DNA of 64,000 nucleotides from Halobacillus_A sp043497005. GTDB taxonomy: Bacteria > Bacillota > Bacilli > Bacillales > Halobacillaceae. The position numbers were made by a program, and so were the translations under genes. Below are positions 1-8,040 of this stretch, piece after piece (positions within the stretch are counted from its first letter, which is position 1; the number at the start of each line of letters is the position of its first letter). Below the pieces are notes generated by a model that had not been told where the DNA came from, did not search any database, and saw only the letters and a list, made by a program, of their open reading frames with translations. The DNA lies in NCBI RefSeq assembly GCF_043497005.1, contig NZ_JBIEKE010000003.1, positions 62,001 through 126,000 of the forward strand. The letters are read 5' to 3'.

Positions 1-23
1 GATAAAATAGTCAGTGCATTCAT
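1..23 (-). CDS. Possible 5' end of a gene leaving the window
   Basis: On the minus strand an ATG at 23-21 is preceded by AAAAGGAGAG, about nine bases upstream, and opens a frame reading MNALTIL to the window edge. Only seven codons are visible, so no function can be given. The call rests on the ribosome site alone. If real, this gene is divergent from ykoFEDC. Confidence 0.3.
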
Positions 24-365
24 CTATTCTCTCTCCTTTTATGTATGCAGTATCAAAGTTGTCGCTAACCTATGTATGCGTTTTAATACTTGTTGTACAT
101 TCTATCTTTTAATATGTAAGCGATTCAATGGTAAAAATATAATTGAAAAATGCACTTTTTTGCTTTATTAATGAATTAAAAATCGTTTCTTTGCTCCCAT
201 TTACAAGCTGGATAGTAACTCTTCAATGCTTTATAGTATTTTGATAGATTAGAGAATTCACTTTTTTGCTCTACAGAGGATCTATCACTTTAACAGTTTA
301 CAAATATCGTTTCTTCGGCTACCATAAAAACTGAATCACTTAAACTGCATAACATTTCGTCAAGC

Positions 366-452
366 ACTAGGGGAGCTGTGTCACACGGCTGAGAGGAGAA
401 GGCTCCGACCCTTATTACCCGAACTAGATAATACTAGCGTGGGGAAGTGCAG
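366..452 (+). promoter_or_regulatory. TPP (THI-element) riboswitch
   Basis: The segment carries the conserved THI blocks in order: GGGGAGC, GGCTGAGAGGA, GACCCTT, CCGAACTAGATAATACTAGCG and a closing GGGGAAG, which form the thiamine-pyrophosphate aptamer. It sits ahead of ykoFEDC, a thiamine-precursor transport operon. With TPP bound, the downstream terminator should form and switch the operon off. Confidence 0.96.
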
Positions 453-500
453 TCGACTTTCGTAGGTATTATTATAAGTAAAGCCTTATTCGATTGTAGA

Positions 501-528
501 CTGCATTCCCATGGGATGCAGTTTTTTT
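501..528 (+). terminator. Riboswitch expression-platform terminator
   Basis: CTGCATTCCC pairs with GGGATGCAG (one bulged T) and is followed by seven T residues. TGCAGTC at 449-455 at the end of the aptamer is complementary to GACTGCA at 498-504, overlapping the left arm. That gives a simple antiterminator alternative, as expected for transcriptional attenuation. Confidence 0.9.
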
Positions 529-556
529 GTGCTTCAAAATCGAAGGAGGGAAAAGA

Positions 557-1159
557 ATGAACGAAAAATGTGAAAATTCACGTGTTGCAGGGTGCTCCTT
601 TTCGGTCCACCCCATGTCTGATCACTTTATTAAACATATTCTTGATAGCTTAAAAGAGGTGGATACATCGAAGGTTTGGCTTCACACCGATAATGTAACA
701 ACAACGATTCGCGGAAGAATGGAACAAGTATTTGATGTGACAAAAGCGATTTTGCTTACAATTGCGAAAAGCGGGGTTCACGTGGCTTTTCAAGGAACGT
801 ATTCGATTGGCTGCCCGGGAGATTCCGCTGGGGATGTGTATATGGCGGAAACCAGCGAACGTGCAAATGAACACTTCGTTCACACGATTCAACAGCCTAT
901 TGCAGCTAAGTTCTCACTCTATCCAATGGGCGGTGGTAACTATATGGATACGATTTATCAGCAGATTGAACACATGAAGGAAAACGGAGTAAATGTTTCA
1001 CCTGCTCATTACTCCACCAGACTGGACGGGGATACGAATCTAATTTTCACTGGACTGGAAAACGTTTTTCGTGAAACGGAACAAAACGGCTCTTCCCATA
1101 CGGTCATGACAGTAACGGTTTCAGCCAACAGTCCTTCAACAAAGGAGAATGATGCATGA
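557..1159 (+). CDS. ykoF: YkoF family thiamine/hydroxymethylpyrimidine-binding protein
   Basis: 200 aa, the usual YkoF length. YkoF is a soluble protein of two similar domains that binds thiamine and its HMP precursor and works with the YkoEDC importer. The internal repeat is visible: 'FSVHPMSDHFIKHI' near the N-terminus and 'FSLYPMGGGNYMDTI' about 95 residues on, each starting a ferredoxin-like domain. The ATG at 557 was chosen because AAGGAGGG at 543-550 lies just upstream; the frame stays open to 527, but that extension overlaps the riboswitch terminator. The 3' end overlaps ykoE by four bases (ATGA). Regulated by the TPP riboswitch. Function is by homology with the B. subtilis operon of the same gene order. 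Confidence 0.93.
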   Translation: MNEKCENSRVAGCSFSVHPMSDHFIKHILDSLKEVDTSKVWLHTDNVTTTIRGRMEQVFDVTKAILLTIAKSGVHVAFQGTYSIGCPGDSAGDVYMAETSERANEHFVHTIQQPIAAKFSLYPMGGGNYMDTIYQQIEHMKENGVNVSPAHYSTRLDGDTNLIFTGLENVFRETEQNGSSHTVMTVTVSANSPSTKENDA

Positions 1160-1734
1160 AGAACTGGAGACTAAAAGAAATTGTTGTAATGTCAGCCTTA
1201 TCAGTTGTGTTCGCTGTCGTTTATTTAGCTTTTTTACCTGTAGGAAAAGTACTCGTAGGTTTTTTCGGTCCAATTGGGTATGATTTCATTTTCGGCATTT
1301 GGTTTATCGTTTCCATCATTGCTGCCTATATTATCCGTAAGCCTGGTGCCGCATTTTTATCAGAAACGATTGCAGCCACTATCGAAGTTCTGCTTGGGAA
1401 TGCATTAGGACCTATGCTTATCATAACCGGTATAGTTCAAGGCTTAGGTGCGGAATCGGCATTTGCAATGACGCGATATAAATACTACAACGTGCAAACA
1501 TTAATGCTCGCAGGTGTTATGGCAGCTGTCTTCAGCTTTGTTTGGGGATATTTCACGTCTGGTTATGCTGCTCTCAGTTCTGCCTATGTGTTAGCAATGC
1601 TCGTGACCCGGATGATTAGCGGAGCCATTATTTCAGGACTGCTAGGAAAAGCATTAAGTGATGCGTTAGCAAAAACCGGGGTTCTCTCAAGTTTTGCTCT
1701 AGGTAAAGAACAACGAAGGAAGAAAGCCGCATGA
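1156..1734 (+). CDS. ykoE: ECF transporter S component YkoE (thiamine precursor/HMP)
   Basis: 192 aa integral membrane protein with about five hydrophobic segments and short loops, matching YkoE-type substrate-binding (S) subunits of energy-coupling-factor transporters. It is thought to bind a thiamine precursor in the membrane while YkoD and YkoC supply the energizing module. A GPIGYDFIFGIWF stretch and conserved small residues (EVLLGNALGP) fit the family. The start overlaps ykoF by four bases and the end overlaps ykoD by four, so the four genes are tightly coupled in translation. The exact ligand (HMP or thiamine) cannot be told from sequence. Confidence 0.92.
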   Translation: MKNWRLKEIVVMSALSVVFAVVYLAFLPVGKVLVGFFGPIGYDFIFGIWFIVSIIAAYIIRKPGAAFLSETIAATIEVLLGNALGPMLIITGIVQGLGAESAFAMTRYKYYNVQTLMLAGVMAAVFSFVWGYFTSGYAALSSAYVLAMLVTRMISGAIISGLLGKALSDALAKTGVLSSFALGKEQRRKKAA

Positions 1735-3383
1735 GGAAAGAAATAATTCAAATAGACAACCTTTCTCTCTATTATGAAGAAGAGGAAACTCCAGTTATTA
1801 AAAACCTTCATTTCAACGTGAAGGAAGGAGACAGTATGCTGGTTTTAGGTCCAAGCGGCTCTGGGAAAAGCTCTCTTATACAGTGTTTAAATGGACTTTT
1901 TCCAAGAGAGCTGGATGGTCATATGGAAGGTCAAGTCACCATTCACGGAAAAGATTCACGCCATTATAAACCCGGTGAAATTAGTAAGCATGTTGGAGTG
2001 GTCTTTCAAGATCCAGAAACCCAGTTTTGTATGTTAACCGTTGAAGATGAAGTAGCCTTTGGTCTTGAAAATTTACGTACGCCTCCGGATAAAATGGAAG
2101 CAAAAATAGAAGAAGCTTTGCATCTTGTAGGATTAGGTGAGGAGAAGAAAACGCCTATTGCTACATTATCAGGGGGGCAAAAACAGAAATTATCATTAGC
2201 TTGTGTACTTGCTATAGAACCAGAAGTTATTGTCTTAGATGAGCCAACAGCCAATTTAGACCCTGTCGCAACTAAAGATTTTATAGACATTCTTGCTCAT
2301 TTAAAAGAGGAGCTTAACCTTACTCTTATTGTGATTGAGCATCAGTTAAGCGAATGGTTCCCATTGCTTGAACGAGTTTTTATTTTGCAAAAAAATGGTG
2401 AACCTCTTTATGACGGTCAGATTCGAAAAGGGATTGAGAAGCATAGTTCCTCTTTACAGGAGCAAGGCATTTGGATGCCGATAGCTTCCAAATTAGCCAT
2501 TGAGCACAAAATTCCTTATGTTCAATTTCCGTTAACTTTACGAGAGCTAGTCTCTCAAACACATGAGCACCAGTTAACACTTGGAGAAAATGTCAAGACC
2601 CAGGAGCGAGGGAAAAAGATCTTGGAAGCGAATGAAATAACCTGGAATTCGTCCCGGAAAACGATCATCCATTCCCTCAACCTCAGTATTTACCAAAACG
2701 AATTCATCGCAATTGTCGGGGCAAATGGCAGTGGAAAAACTTCGCTCAGTCGTTTACTTGCAGGTATCACGCAGCCCTCAAGCGGTTCCCTTATGGTTAA
2801 TGAAAAGAAGCTCAATCAATGGAAGGAACGAGATTTATATCAAAAAATCGGATATGTGTTTCAAAATCCAGAGCACCAATTTATTACTGATTCCGTGTAT
2901 GAAGAAGTCGCTTTTGGTCTTCGCCTCACAGGGGGATCGAATAGGGAGATTGAATCAAAATGTGAGGAGATTCTCTCTGTCTGTCAGTTAGCCCACGTAA
3001 AAAACAAAAATCCATTCACACTAAGTCAGGGTCAAAAAAGGAGATTAAGTGTAGCATCTATGATTGTGAGTGACCAATCTCTTCTCATACTTGATGAACC
3101 AACATTTGGGCAAGATGCCGGGTCTACCGAGAAACTTATGAATTTACTGCAGCAAAAATACGAAAGCGGCACCTCCATCCTCATGATTACACATGACATG
3201 GATCTCGTTGATCACTATGCTACACGCGTACTTGTGATGGAGGCTGGTTCTTTATCCGCAGACATTCATCCATCCGAATTGTGGATGCAGTCTGATTTAA
3301 ACCACCATCATTTAGATTATCCTTCTCGTAAAAAGCTTGCGGAACTTTTTAATGAAAAGGAGTCATCTTATGTACCTTCATAA
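1731..3383 (+). CDS. ykoD: ECF transporter duplicated ATPase YkoD
   Basis: 550 aa with two complete ABC ATPase domains in one chain, replacing the usual EcfA/EcfA' pair. Domain 1 has Walker A GPSGSGKSS (about residue 40), signature LSGGQKQKLS and Walker B VIVLDEPTANLD. Domain 2 has Walker A GANGSGKTS (about residue 330), LSQGQKRRLS and LLILDEPTFGQD. Both are followed by H-loop histidines (VIEHQ, MITHDMD), so both sites look competent. It hydrolyses ATP at the inner membrane face to drive uptake through YkoE/YkoC. It overlaps ykoE by four bases and ykoC by 14. At 550 residues it is somewhat longer than B. subtilis YkoD, with the extra in the linker and C-terminus. Confidence 0.94.
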   Translation: MRKEIIQIDNLSLYYEEEETPVIKNLHFNVKEGDSMLVLGPSGSGKSSLIQCLNGLFPRELDGHMEGQVTIHGKDSRHYKPGEISKHVGVVFQDPETQFCMLTVEDEVAFGLENLRTPPDKMEAKIEEALHLVGLGEEKKTPIATLSGGQKQKLSLACVLAIEPEVIVLDEPTANLDPVATKDFIDILAHLKEELNLTLIVIEHQLSEWFPLLERVFILQKNGEPLYDGQIRKGIEKHSSSLQEQGIWMPIASKLAIEHKIPYVQFPLTLRELVSQTHEHQLTLGENVKTQERGKKILEANEITWNSSRKTIIHSLNLSIYQNEFIAIVGANGSGKTSLSRLLAGITQPSSGSLMVNEKKLNQWKERDLYQKIGYVFQNPEHQFITDSVYEEVAFGLRLTGGSNREIESKCEEILSVCQLAHVKNKNPFTLSQGQKRRLSVASMIVSDQSLLILDEPTFGQDAGSTEKLMNLLQQKYESGTSILMITHDMDLVDHYATRVLVMEAGSLSADIHPSELWMQSDLNHHHLDYPSRKKLAELFNEKESSYVPS

Positions 3384-4149
3384 TGTTAATCCAAGCATTA
3401 AAGCACTAACCATCCTGGGGCTGGTTTTTGTATTGGCTTTTCTTTTTGATCCAATTACGCCTCTCCTGTTTATCATTTGGACCTTATCAATAACCATGAT
3501 ATTTGGCTCATTCCGAAAAAAATATTATTTTCTTTATTTTTTCACCTTTTTTATATTTGCTGCCGGCATGCTTTGGTCTACGATTGCCTTTGCTGATACA
3601 CCAAATAATCCGGCTGACCAGGTTACATTGGCTGGCTGGGAGGTTCCGAAAGAAGATTTGTTCGTCGCAATTTCACTATCGTTACGAATCCTGGCGTTTG
3701 CAACGCTCTCTTTACTCTTTATTTTTACAACAAATATGGTTCATTTTATTTTAAGCTTAATCCAGCAGCTAAAACTCCCGCCTAAATTAGCTTACGGTAT
3801 TTTAGCCGGGTATCGCTTTTTGCCATTAATGAAAACAGAATTTCAGCAAATTAGAGCAGCTCATCGCATACGAGGGATGAATCAAGCCAGCTCTTTAAAA
3901 GAAAAAATAAAACAGTATAAGCGCTTTGTCATCCCTCTGCTTGCTGGTGCAATCCGCAAGGCAGAACGAACAGCAATTGCTATGGAATCAAAAGGGTTTA
4001 CAGGCGATAGAAATAGAACCTATTACCGTAACTTATATGTAACTAAGAAAGACTGGCTGTTTCCTATCATTATGTTTACTGTACTAGGCGGGTTAATCAC
4101 GCTGTCTATTATCTTTAACTACTTTGCCTGGTACAACGGCCAATTTTAA
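3370..4149 (+). CDS. ykoC: ECF transporter T component YkoC
   Basis: 259 aa CbiQ/EcfT-type transmembrane subunit linking the YkoD ATPase to the YkoE S component. Hydrophobic helices occupy residues 10-80 and 95-135, with one more near the C-terminus. The cytoplasmic part carries the coupling-helix signatures 'RIRGMNQA' and 'IAMESKGFTGDRNRT', the Ala-Arg-Gly-type motifs of EcfT proteins. The ATG at 3370 is preferred because AAAAGGAG ends seven bases before it; the frame opens 33 bases earlier without a ribosome site. It ends the operon and is followed at once by a terminator. Confidence 0.92.
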   Translation: MYLHNVNPSIKALTILGLVFVLAFLFDPITPLLFIIWTLSITMIFGSFRKKYYFLYFFTFFIFAAGMLWSTIAFADTPNNPADQVTLAGWEVPKEDLFVAISLSLRILAFATLSLLFIFTTNMVHFILSLIQQLKLPPKLAYGILAGYRFLPLMKTEFQQIRAAHRIRGMNQASSLKEKIKQYKRFVIPLLAGAIRKAERTAIAMESKGFTGDRNRTYYRNLYVTKKDWLFPIIMFTVLGGLITLSIIFNYFAWYNGQF

Positions 4150-4194
4150 AAAAGTGGTCTGTGTAGAATTTAGCTTTCACGCAGACCACTTTTC
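4149..4194 (+). terminator. Terminator of ykoFEDC
   Basis: AAAGTGGTCTG at 4151-4161 pairs with CAGACCACTTT at 4182-4193 around a 20-base loop, with T-rich sequence after it. It directly follows the ykoC stop codon. Confidence 0.88.
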
Positions 4195-4317
4195 TTCTCA
4201 CTTTTAAGAGAATTGCGCCTTCTATTCCTTCATAAGTTAACCGTTCGTTTCACATTAACTGTAAAAATAACCATCGCATTTTATAACATACGAATGGTTT
4301 CATTATTGTTCACTCCT

Positions 4318-4455
4318 TGAATTCCACAATCAGCGTCCGGTGGTGACGCCTCCGGGGAAATAGCGAGCAGAAGATCCACTTAGTCAATTGAATTTTTGAA
4401 CAGGTTAGCTGAGGCCGGGCTCACGGCAAGCGTTCACTGCCAAGTTATCCAATCG
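4318..4455. repeat. Intergenic repeat, family R1 (copy a)
   Basis: This gene-free stretch contains GTTAGCTGAGGCCG followed by C-CGGCAAGCGTTCAC, nearly the same as 11908-11945. An upstream half (GGTGACGCCTCCGGGG) resembles the G/C-rich blocks of intergenic repeats common in Bacillaceae. The rest of 4195-4490 shows no coding potential or clear signal. Confidence 0.55.
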
Positions 4456-4491
4456 ACTGCCTAACAGAATTACGTTGATATCCTTGGTTTC

Positions 4492-5706
4492 CTATTTCAA
4501 TAATCTTTGTTCAAAAGGAAAGTCAGAGAAATTTTCTACGCCATCCTTTGTAACGAGAAGCTGCTCCTCCAGCTTAACTCCTTCTTTTCCTCCTGGAGAA
4601 CCAATATAACTTTCTACCGAAAGAACCATATTTTCTTCGATTAGACCATCATATCCCTTTTCTTCAAAGTCCTGCGGATAAACAATATACGGATATTCTC
4701 CGCTAAGTCCTGTGCCGTGTGCCACAGTAAAGTAACGGTTAGGGAAAAATTCATCTGGAATCTGCCAGCTCTTCTCTGCATACTCTCTAAATGTCATTCC
4801 AGGTTTTAATAAATCAATATTGTATTGAATCTGCTCGTAAGCGACTTGGTACAAACGTTTCTGTTCATCACTTGGCTCACGATCTCCACAATAGAACGTG
4901 CGGCTAATATCTGTAAAATAACCGAACGGTCCATTCATATCGGTATCAAAAGCGACTAATTCACCTTCATTAATTACTTTATCACTACACTCTTGAAACC
5001 AGGGGTTTGTACGATCTCCAGAACTTAACAGCCGTGTCTCAATATAATCGCCGCCTTGAGCAATATTCGTTTGATGGAGGTAAGACCATAATTCATTTTC
5101 AGTAATGCCGGGCTTCAGGGCCTTCTGCATCCGAATCATACCCTCTTCCGCTGTTCGTACAGAGATTTTCATCGCTTCTAACTCTTGTTTATTTTTTATA
5201 CTGCGGGCATGCTCAATCGGTTCTTGTCCATCTTTCACTTCGATGCCCAATTTAGCTAATTCAATGGCCCCTACAGACGGGATATAATCAACGGCCAGCT
5301 TTTTATTATCCCCCGCATGCTGTCTCATTAAATCTTCTATTTCTATCGCCCACTGTCCGGCATTATCATATAGATTATCTCCAGATGCTACATATGATAG
5401 AGTAATCGCTGGACGTACTTCATCAATTGTTTCTATTCCCTCCGATAAATGCTCACAGTTTGGAAAGTCAAACAATGTCACAGGACCATCAGTTGGAATA
5501 AAAACATATCGTGCTGGATTTCTCAGCATAAACACCTGCATGTTTCGGCTTCCTGTCGCATAGCGCAAATTTACTGGATCAAAAATGACGATGCCGCCGT
5601 ACCCCAGTTTCTTCAACTGCTCTCTTACTCTTCCTAACCGGTATTGCCTCATGCGAACGAGGTCAATTTGAGTCTTATCATGACGGATACTTTGTAATTT
5701 ACCCAT
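4492..5706 (-). CDS. M24-fold metalloenzyme of the DddP-like clade (possible DMSP lyase; alternatively Xaa-Pro peptidase-like)
   Basis: 404 aa with a creatinase-type N-terminal domain (residues 1-165) and a pita-bread M24 domain (170-395). Likely metal ligands are D254, D256, D266 (FDTDMNGPFGYFTDISRT), H330 (VAHGTG), E365 (VESYIG) and E380 (GVKLEEQ). Canonical M24 peptidases have two Asp eleven apart; here the outer pair is twelve apart with a third Asp between. As I recall the DddP structures (D295, D297, D307, H371, E406, E421), all six positions match at a constant offset of 41. DddP cleaves dimethylsulfoniopropionate to DMS and acrylate. Sequence alone cannot prove this substrate. The gene is last in a VOC-gntR-M24 cluster, and a tandem operator precedes it. 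Confidence 0.75.
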   Translation of the reverse strand: MGKLQSIRHDKTQIDLVRMRQYRLGRVREQLKKLGYGGIVIFDPVNLRYATGSRNMQVFMLRNPARYVFIPTDGPVTLFDFPNCEHLSEGIETIDEVRPAITLSYVASGDNLYDNAGQWAIEIEDLMRQHAGDNKKLAVDYIPSVGAIELAKLGIEVKDGQEPIEHARSIKNKQELEAMKISVRTAEEGMIRMQKALKPGITENELWSYLHQTNIAQGGDYIETRLLSSGDRTNPWFQECSDKVINEGELVAFDTDMNGPFGYFTDISRTFYCGDREPSDEQKRLYQVAYEQIQYNIDLLKPGMTFREYAEKSWQIPDEFFPNRYFTVAHGTGLSGEYPYIVYPQDFEEKGYDGLIEENMVLSVESYIGSPGGKEGVKLEEQLLVTKDGVENFSDFPFEQRLLK

Positions 5707-5744
5707 CTACATCCTCCCCCTAAGGTAATACTTTTACGTTACAT

Positions 5745-5778
5745 ATTACAATAAGATAAAACTTATTACAATAAGATA
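5745..5778 (-). promoter_or_regulatory. Tandem operator for the GntR-type regulator
   Basis: Two copies of ATTACAATAAGATA lie 20 bases apart (5745-5758 and 5765-5778). The second sits in the perfect palindrome CTTATTACAATAAG and the first in TATTACAATA. They fill the short gap between the gntR stop codon and the start of the M24 gene, so the M24 gene probably has its own regulated promoter. Binding by the adjacent GntR protein is inferred. Confidence 0.6.
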
Positions 5779-6489
5779 TTAATTTCCTATTTCAATTCTG
5801 TAGTGAAAAGAAGTTGGCAGATATTTCGTTCGGCTGTATTCAATCGGCATCTGATCCATCCCTAGCGTAATTCGTTCAATATCAATTAACGCTTCACCTG
5901 GTGTGATACCAAGCAGGTCTGCTTCATACCTAGTAGCATTACAGGCGGATACATCTTCTTTAATTGTAGAGTAGTGAATATTGTGCCTGCCAAGGTGGGG
6001 GAAAAGATCGAAGTCTTCATCGACTTTATCGTTTACTTTTTCTCCAATACTCTTTGGCATAAATAATTGTTGAATAGCAATAGGTTTCTGATCCGCTAAA
6101 CGAAGCCTTGCTAAAACAAACACCTCTTCGTCTTCGGAAAGGTGCAATTGACTTTTAGCTAAATAATGAGGCCCACTATTTTCAACGCGTAGTACTTTTA
6201 CATCCATGTCTTCCCCCAGTTCATGGTGAATAACTCCTGGATTGGCTGCGTTTTCTTTGGGCTGACGGAGTACTTTAGTTGGGGCTCCTCTTCGTGTTTC
6301 CAATATCCCTGCTTGCACAAGATCTCGTACTGCTTGTCTAATCGTCGTACGACTGACATTATACTGTGCCATAAGTTGACTTTCAGATGGGATCGACGCT
6401 CCAGACGGCCACGTTTCATCATTAACATTTTGAATCATTTTGTTTTTTATTTGTACATATAAAGGCATTTTTTTTTGATGGTTAAACAT
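5779..6489 (-). CDS. GntR/HutC-family transcriptional regulator with UTRA domain
   Basis: 236 aa. Residues 8-75 form a winged helix of the GntR type (PLYVQIKNKM, the recognition region SESQLMAQYNVSRTTIRQAVRDL, and a GILETRRGAPTKV wing). Residues 90-232 are a UTRA ligand-binding domain (PIAIQQLFMPKSI, then IERITLGMDQMPIEYSRTKYLP and FHYRIEI). Such proteins usually repress a catabolic gene next door and release DNA when they bind its substrate. It overlaps the upstream VOC gene by eight bases and lies 72 bases before the M24 gene, where a tandem palindrome sits. Control of the M24 gene is therefore likely. The effector is unknown. Confidence 0.9.
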   Translation of the reverse strand: MFNHQKKMPLYVQIKNKMIQNVNDETWPSGASIPSESQLMAQYNVSRTTIRQAVRDLVQAGILETRRGAPTKVLRQPKENAANPGVIHHELGEDMDVKVLRVENSGPHYLAKSQLHLSEDEEVFVLARLRLADQKPIAIQQLFMPKSIGEKVNDKVDEDFDLFPHLGRHNIHYSTIKEDVSACNATRYEADLLGITPGEALIDIERITLGMDQMPIEYSRTKYLPTSFHYRIEIGN

Positions 6490-6874
6490 TTTGACTTAAC
6501 TCACTCCAAACATCAAACTGATTCCCATTCAAATCGTAGAATACAAAATTCCTTCCTGGGTGGCCGCGGTCCTCAATTTCTCCAACTTGAATTCCATTAT
6601 TAATAAACGTTTGATGTAAGTTTTTCAAAGCGGTTTCTCCGTTCACTTCGAAAGTAAAGGAAAAGCAGCGGCGCCCTTTATAATCTGTAAAATTTGATGT
6701 TTCTCCTCTTTTAGATTTAACGAGAAAGAAACTTTGATTCGCCAGATTCACTATCGCTTTTTCTTCATCTTTGTAACTTAATTCAGCCCCAAGTTTTCTC
6801 ATATACCACTGGGCAGATGCTTCTACATCATTTACCGGCAAATATGTTGTCCCCACTCTTACTAACTCTCTCAT
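6482..6874 (-). CDS. VOC (glyoxalase/dioxygenase fold) family protein
   Basis: 130 aa single VOC domain made of two beta-alpha-beta-beta-beta modules: 'VGTTYLPVNDVEASAQWYMRKLGAEL' opens module 1, and 'CFSFTFEVNGETALKNLHQTF' to 'FYDLNGNQFDVWSE' forms module 2. The start at 6874 has GGAGAGGGAG just upstream; the frame opens 63 bases earlier with an unlikely leader. The usual metal-binding His/Glu set is incomplete, so catalytic activity is uncertain. It begins the VOC-gntR-M24 cluster and overlaps gntR, which suggests a role in the same pathway, perhaps handling a small reactive product. Confidence 0.8.
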   Translation of the reverse strand: MRELVRVGTTYLPVNDVEASAQWYMRKLGAELSYKDEEKAIVNLANQSFFLVKSKRGETSNFTDYKGRRCFSFTFEVNGETALKNLHQTFINNGIQVGEIEDRGHPGRNFVFYDLNGNQFDVWSELSQNV

Positions 6875-7020
6875 ATCTCCCTCTCCTTCACGTTCATACT
6901 TAATTATAATTATACAGGGCATTCTTAAGTTGAACACTCCTTTGTTTCAGCCTTACATCTAAGACAACGGAAAGGAAATAAGCAGAAAACTTACGAAAAA
7001 ATTAGTGGTTGCAAAGCAAT

Positions 7021-7911
7021 TTACTCATTCATCAGGCTCTTATGAATCCAAAGTGCAGCAATAGAAGCCTCTCCCATCGCAGCAGTTACAAGTTCTGAAT
7101 GAGCCACCGTATCCCCAGCAGCCCAAAGGCCTTGCACAGAGGTCATTTTTGTCTGGGGATCTACTATAAGGTGGTTGTTCTTTAAGGTTTCCGCTCCTAG
7201 TTGTACCGCTAAATCAGAGCACACACGATTCCCGCCGAAGGCCACAAATGCTTTTTCTACCTCATACTTTCTTCCACTAACAGTTTTTATCATTTGGATT
7301 TGGCCGTTCTCATGAATCACTTCCTGAATTAATTCATTCTCCACTGCAATCGTAAGTTCATGTAATTTCGCCTGTAACTTTTGGGAGACTTGTTTGCTGT
7401 TATGATTGATATAAATAAGGTCTGAACTCCAATAGGACAACGTTAGCGCCATCCCAGCACCAACGTTGCCTGTACCTAAAACAGCTGTTTTTTTCTCCTT
7501 TACTTCATAGCCGTCACAATCTGGACAGACAAACACCGACAATCCTAAACATGTTTCAATTCCAGGAATATTTGGGATATGATCTTTAACGCCAGTAGCC
7601 AGCAGAACCGTCTTTCCTTTAAAGCTGAGCTGCCCTTCTGCTTCAAACCCTCCGCTTTCCTTATGTAAATTACGAATCTCATCTTTGTAAAAATGCACGC
7701 CTAGCCGCTCTGCATGCTCTCGTCCTGCCTGGCGAAGAGCATCTCCACTGACTCCATGTGGGAATCCTAAAATATTGTTGTACTTCTGACATAACGTTGA
7801 GCGACCTTCCTCAGCATCTATAACAGCTACCTTCCTCATATATCTACCTAACTGAATGGATGCCTGTAAACCAGCTATCCCGCCTCCTATAATGATACAA
7901 TCATAATTCAT
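7021..7911 (-). CDS. Thioredoxin reductase-like FAD/NAD(P)-dependent oxidoreductase
   Basis: 296 aa, close to bacterial TrxB (about 310-320) but shorter. The FAD-binding GGGIAGLQAS lies at residues 9-18, a redox CPDC (C129, C132) occupies the place of TrxB's CATC, the NAD(P)-binding GTGNVGAG follows, and WAAGDTVAHSEL near residue 265 is the C-terminal FAD motif. It is probably a flavin disulfide reductase of the TrxB-like group rather than the housekeeping TrxB. The CPDCDGYE variant is known in proteins of unknown partner. No thioredoxin gene is adjacent. It is monocistronic, with GGGGGAAG upstream of the ATG. Confidence 0.85.
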   Translation of the reverse strand: MNYDCIIIGGGIAGLQASIQLGRYMRKVAVIDAEEGRSTLCQKYNNILGFPHGVSGDALRQAGREHAERLGVHFYKDEIRNLHKESGGFEAEGQLSFKGKTVLLATGVKDHIPNIPGIETCLGLSVFVCPDCDGYEVKEKKTAVLGTGNVGAGMALTLSYWSSDLIYINHNSKQVSQKLQAKLHELTIAVENELIQEVIHENGQIQMIKTVSGRKYEVEKAFVAFGGNRVCSDLAVQLGAETLKNNHLIVDPQTKMTSVQGLWAAGDTVAHSELVTAAMGEASIAALWIHKSLMNE

Positions 7912-8040
7912 CGTCAGCTTCCCCCTTCTCTTGTTATTTTCTTTACCTTTCCCTTATATTAAAAGATTTACTATAATGAAAAATAGTTCGAGGCGCTTTC
8001 GTTCATAATAACTACACACTAATCATAAGGGGATCCGGTT

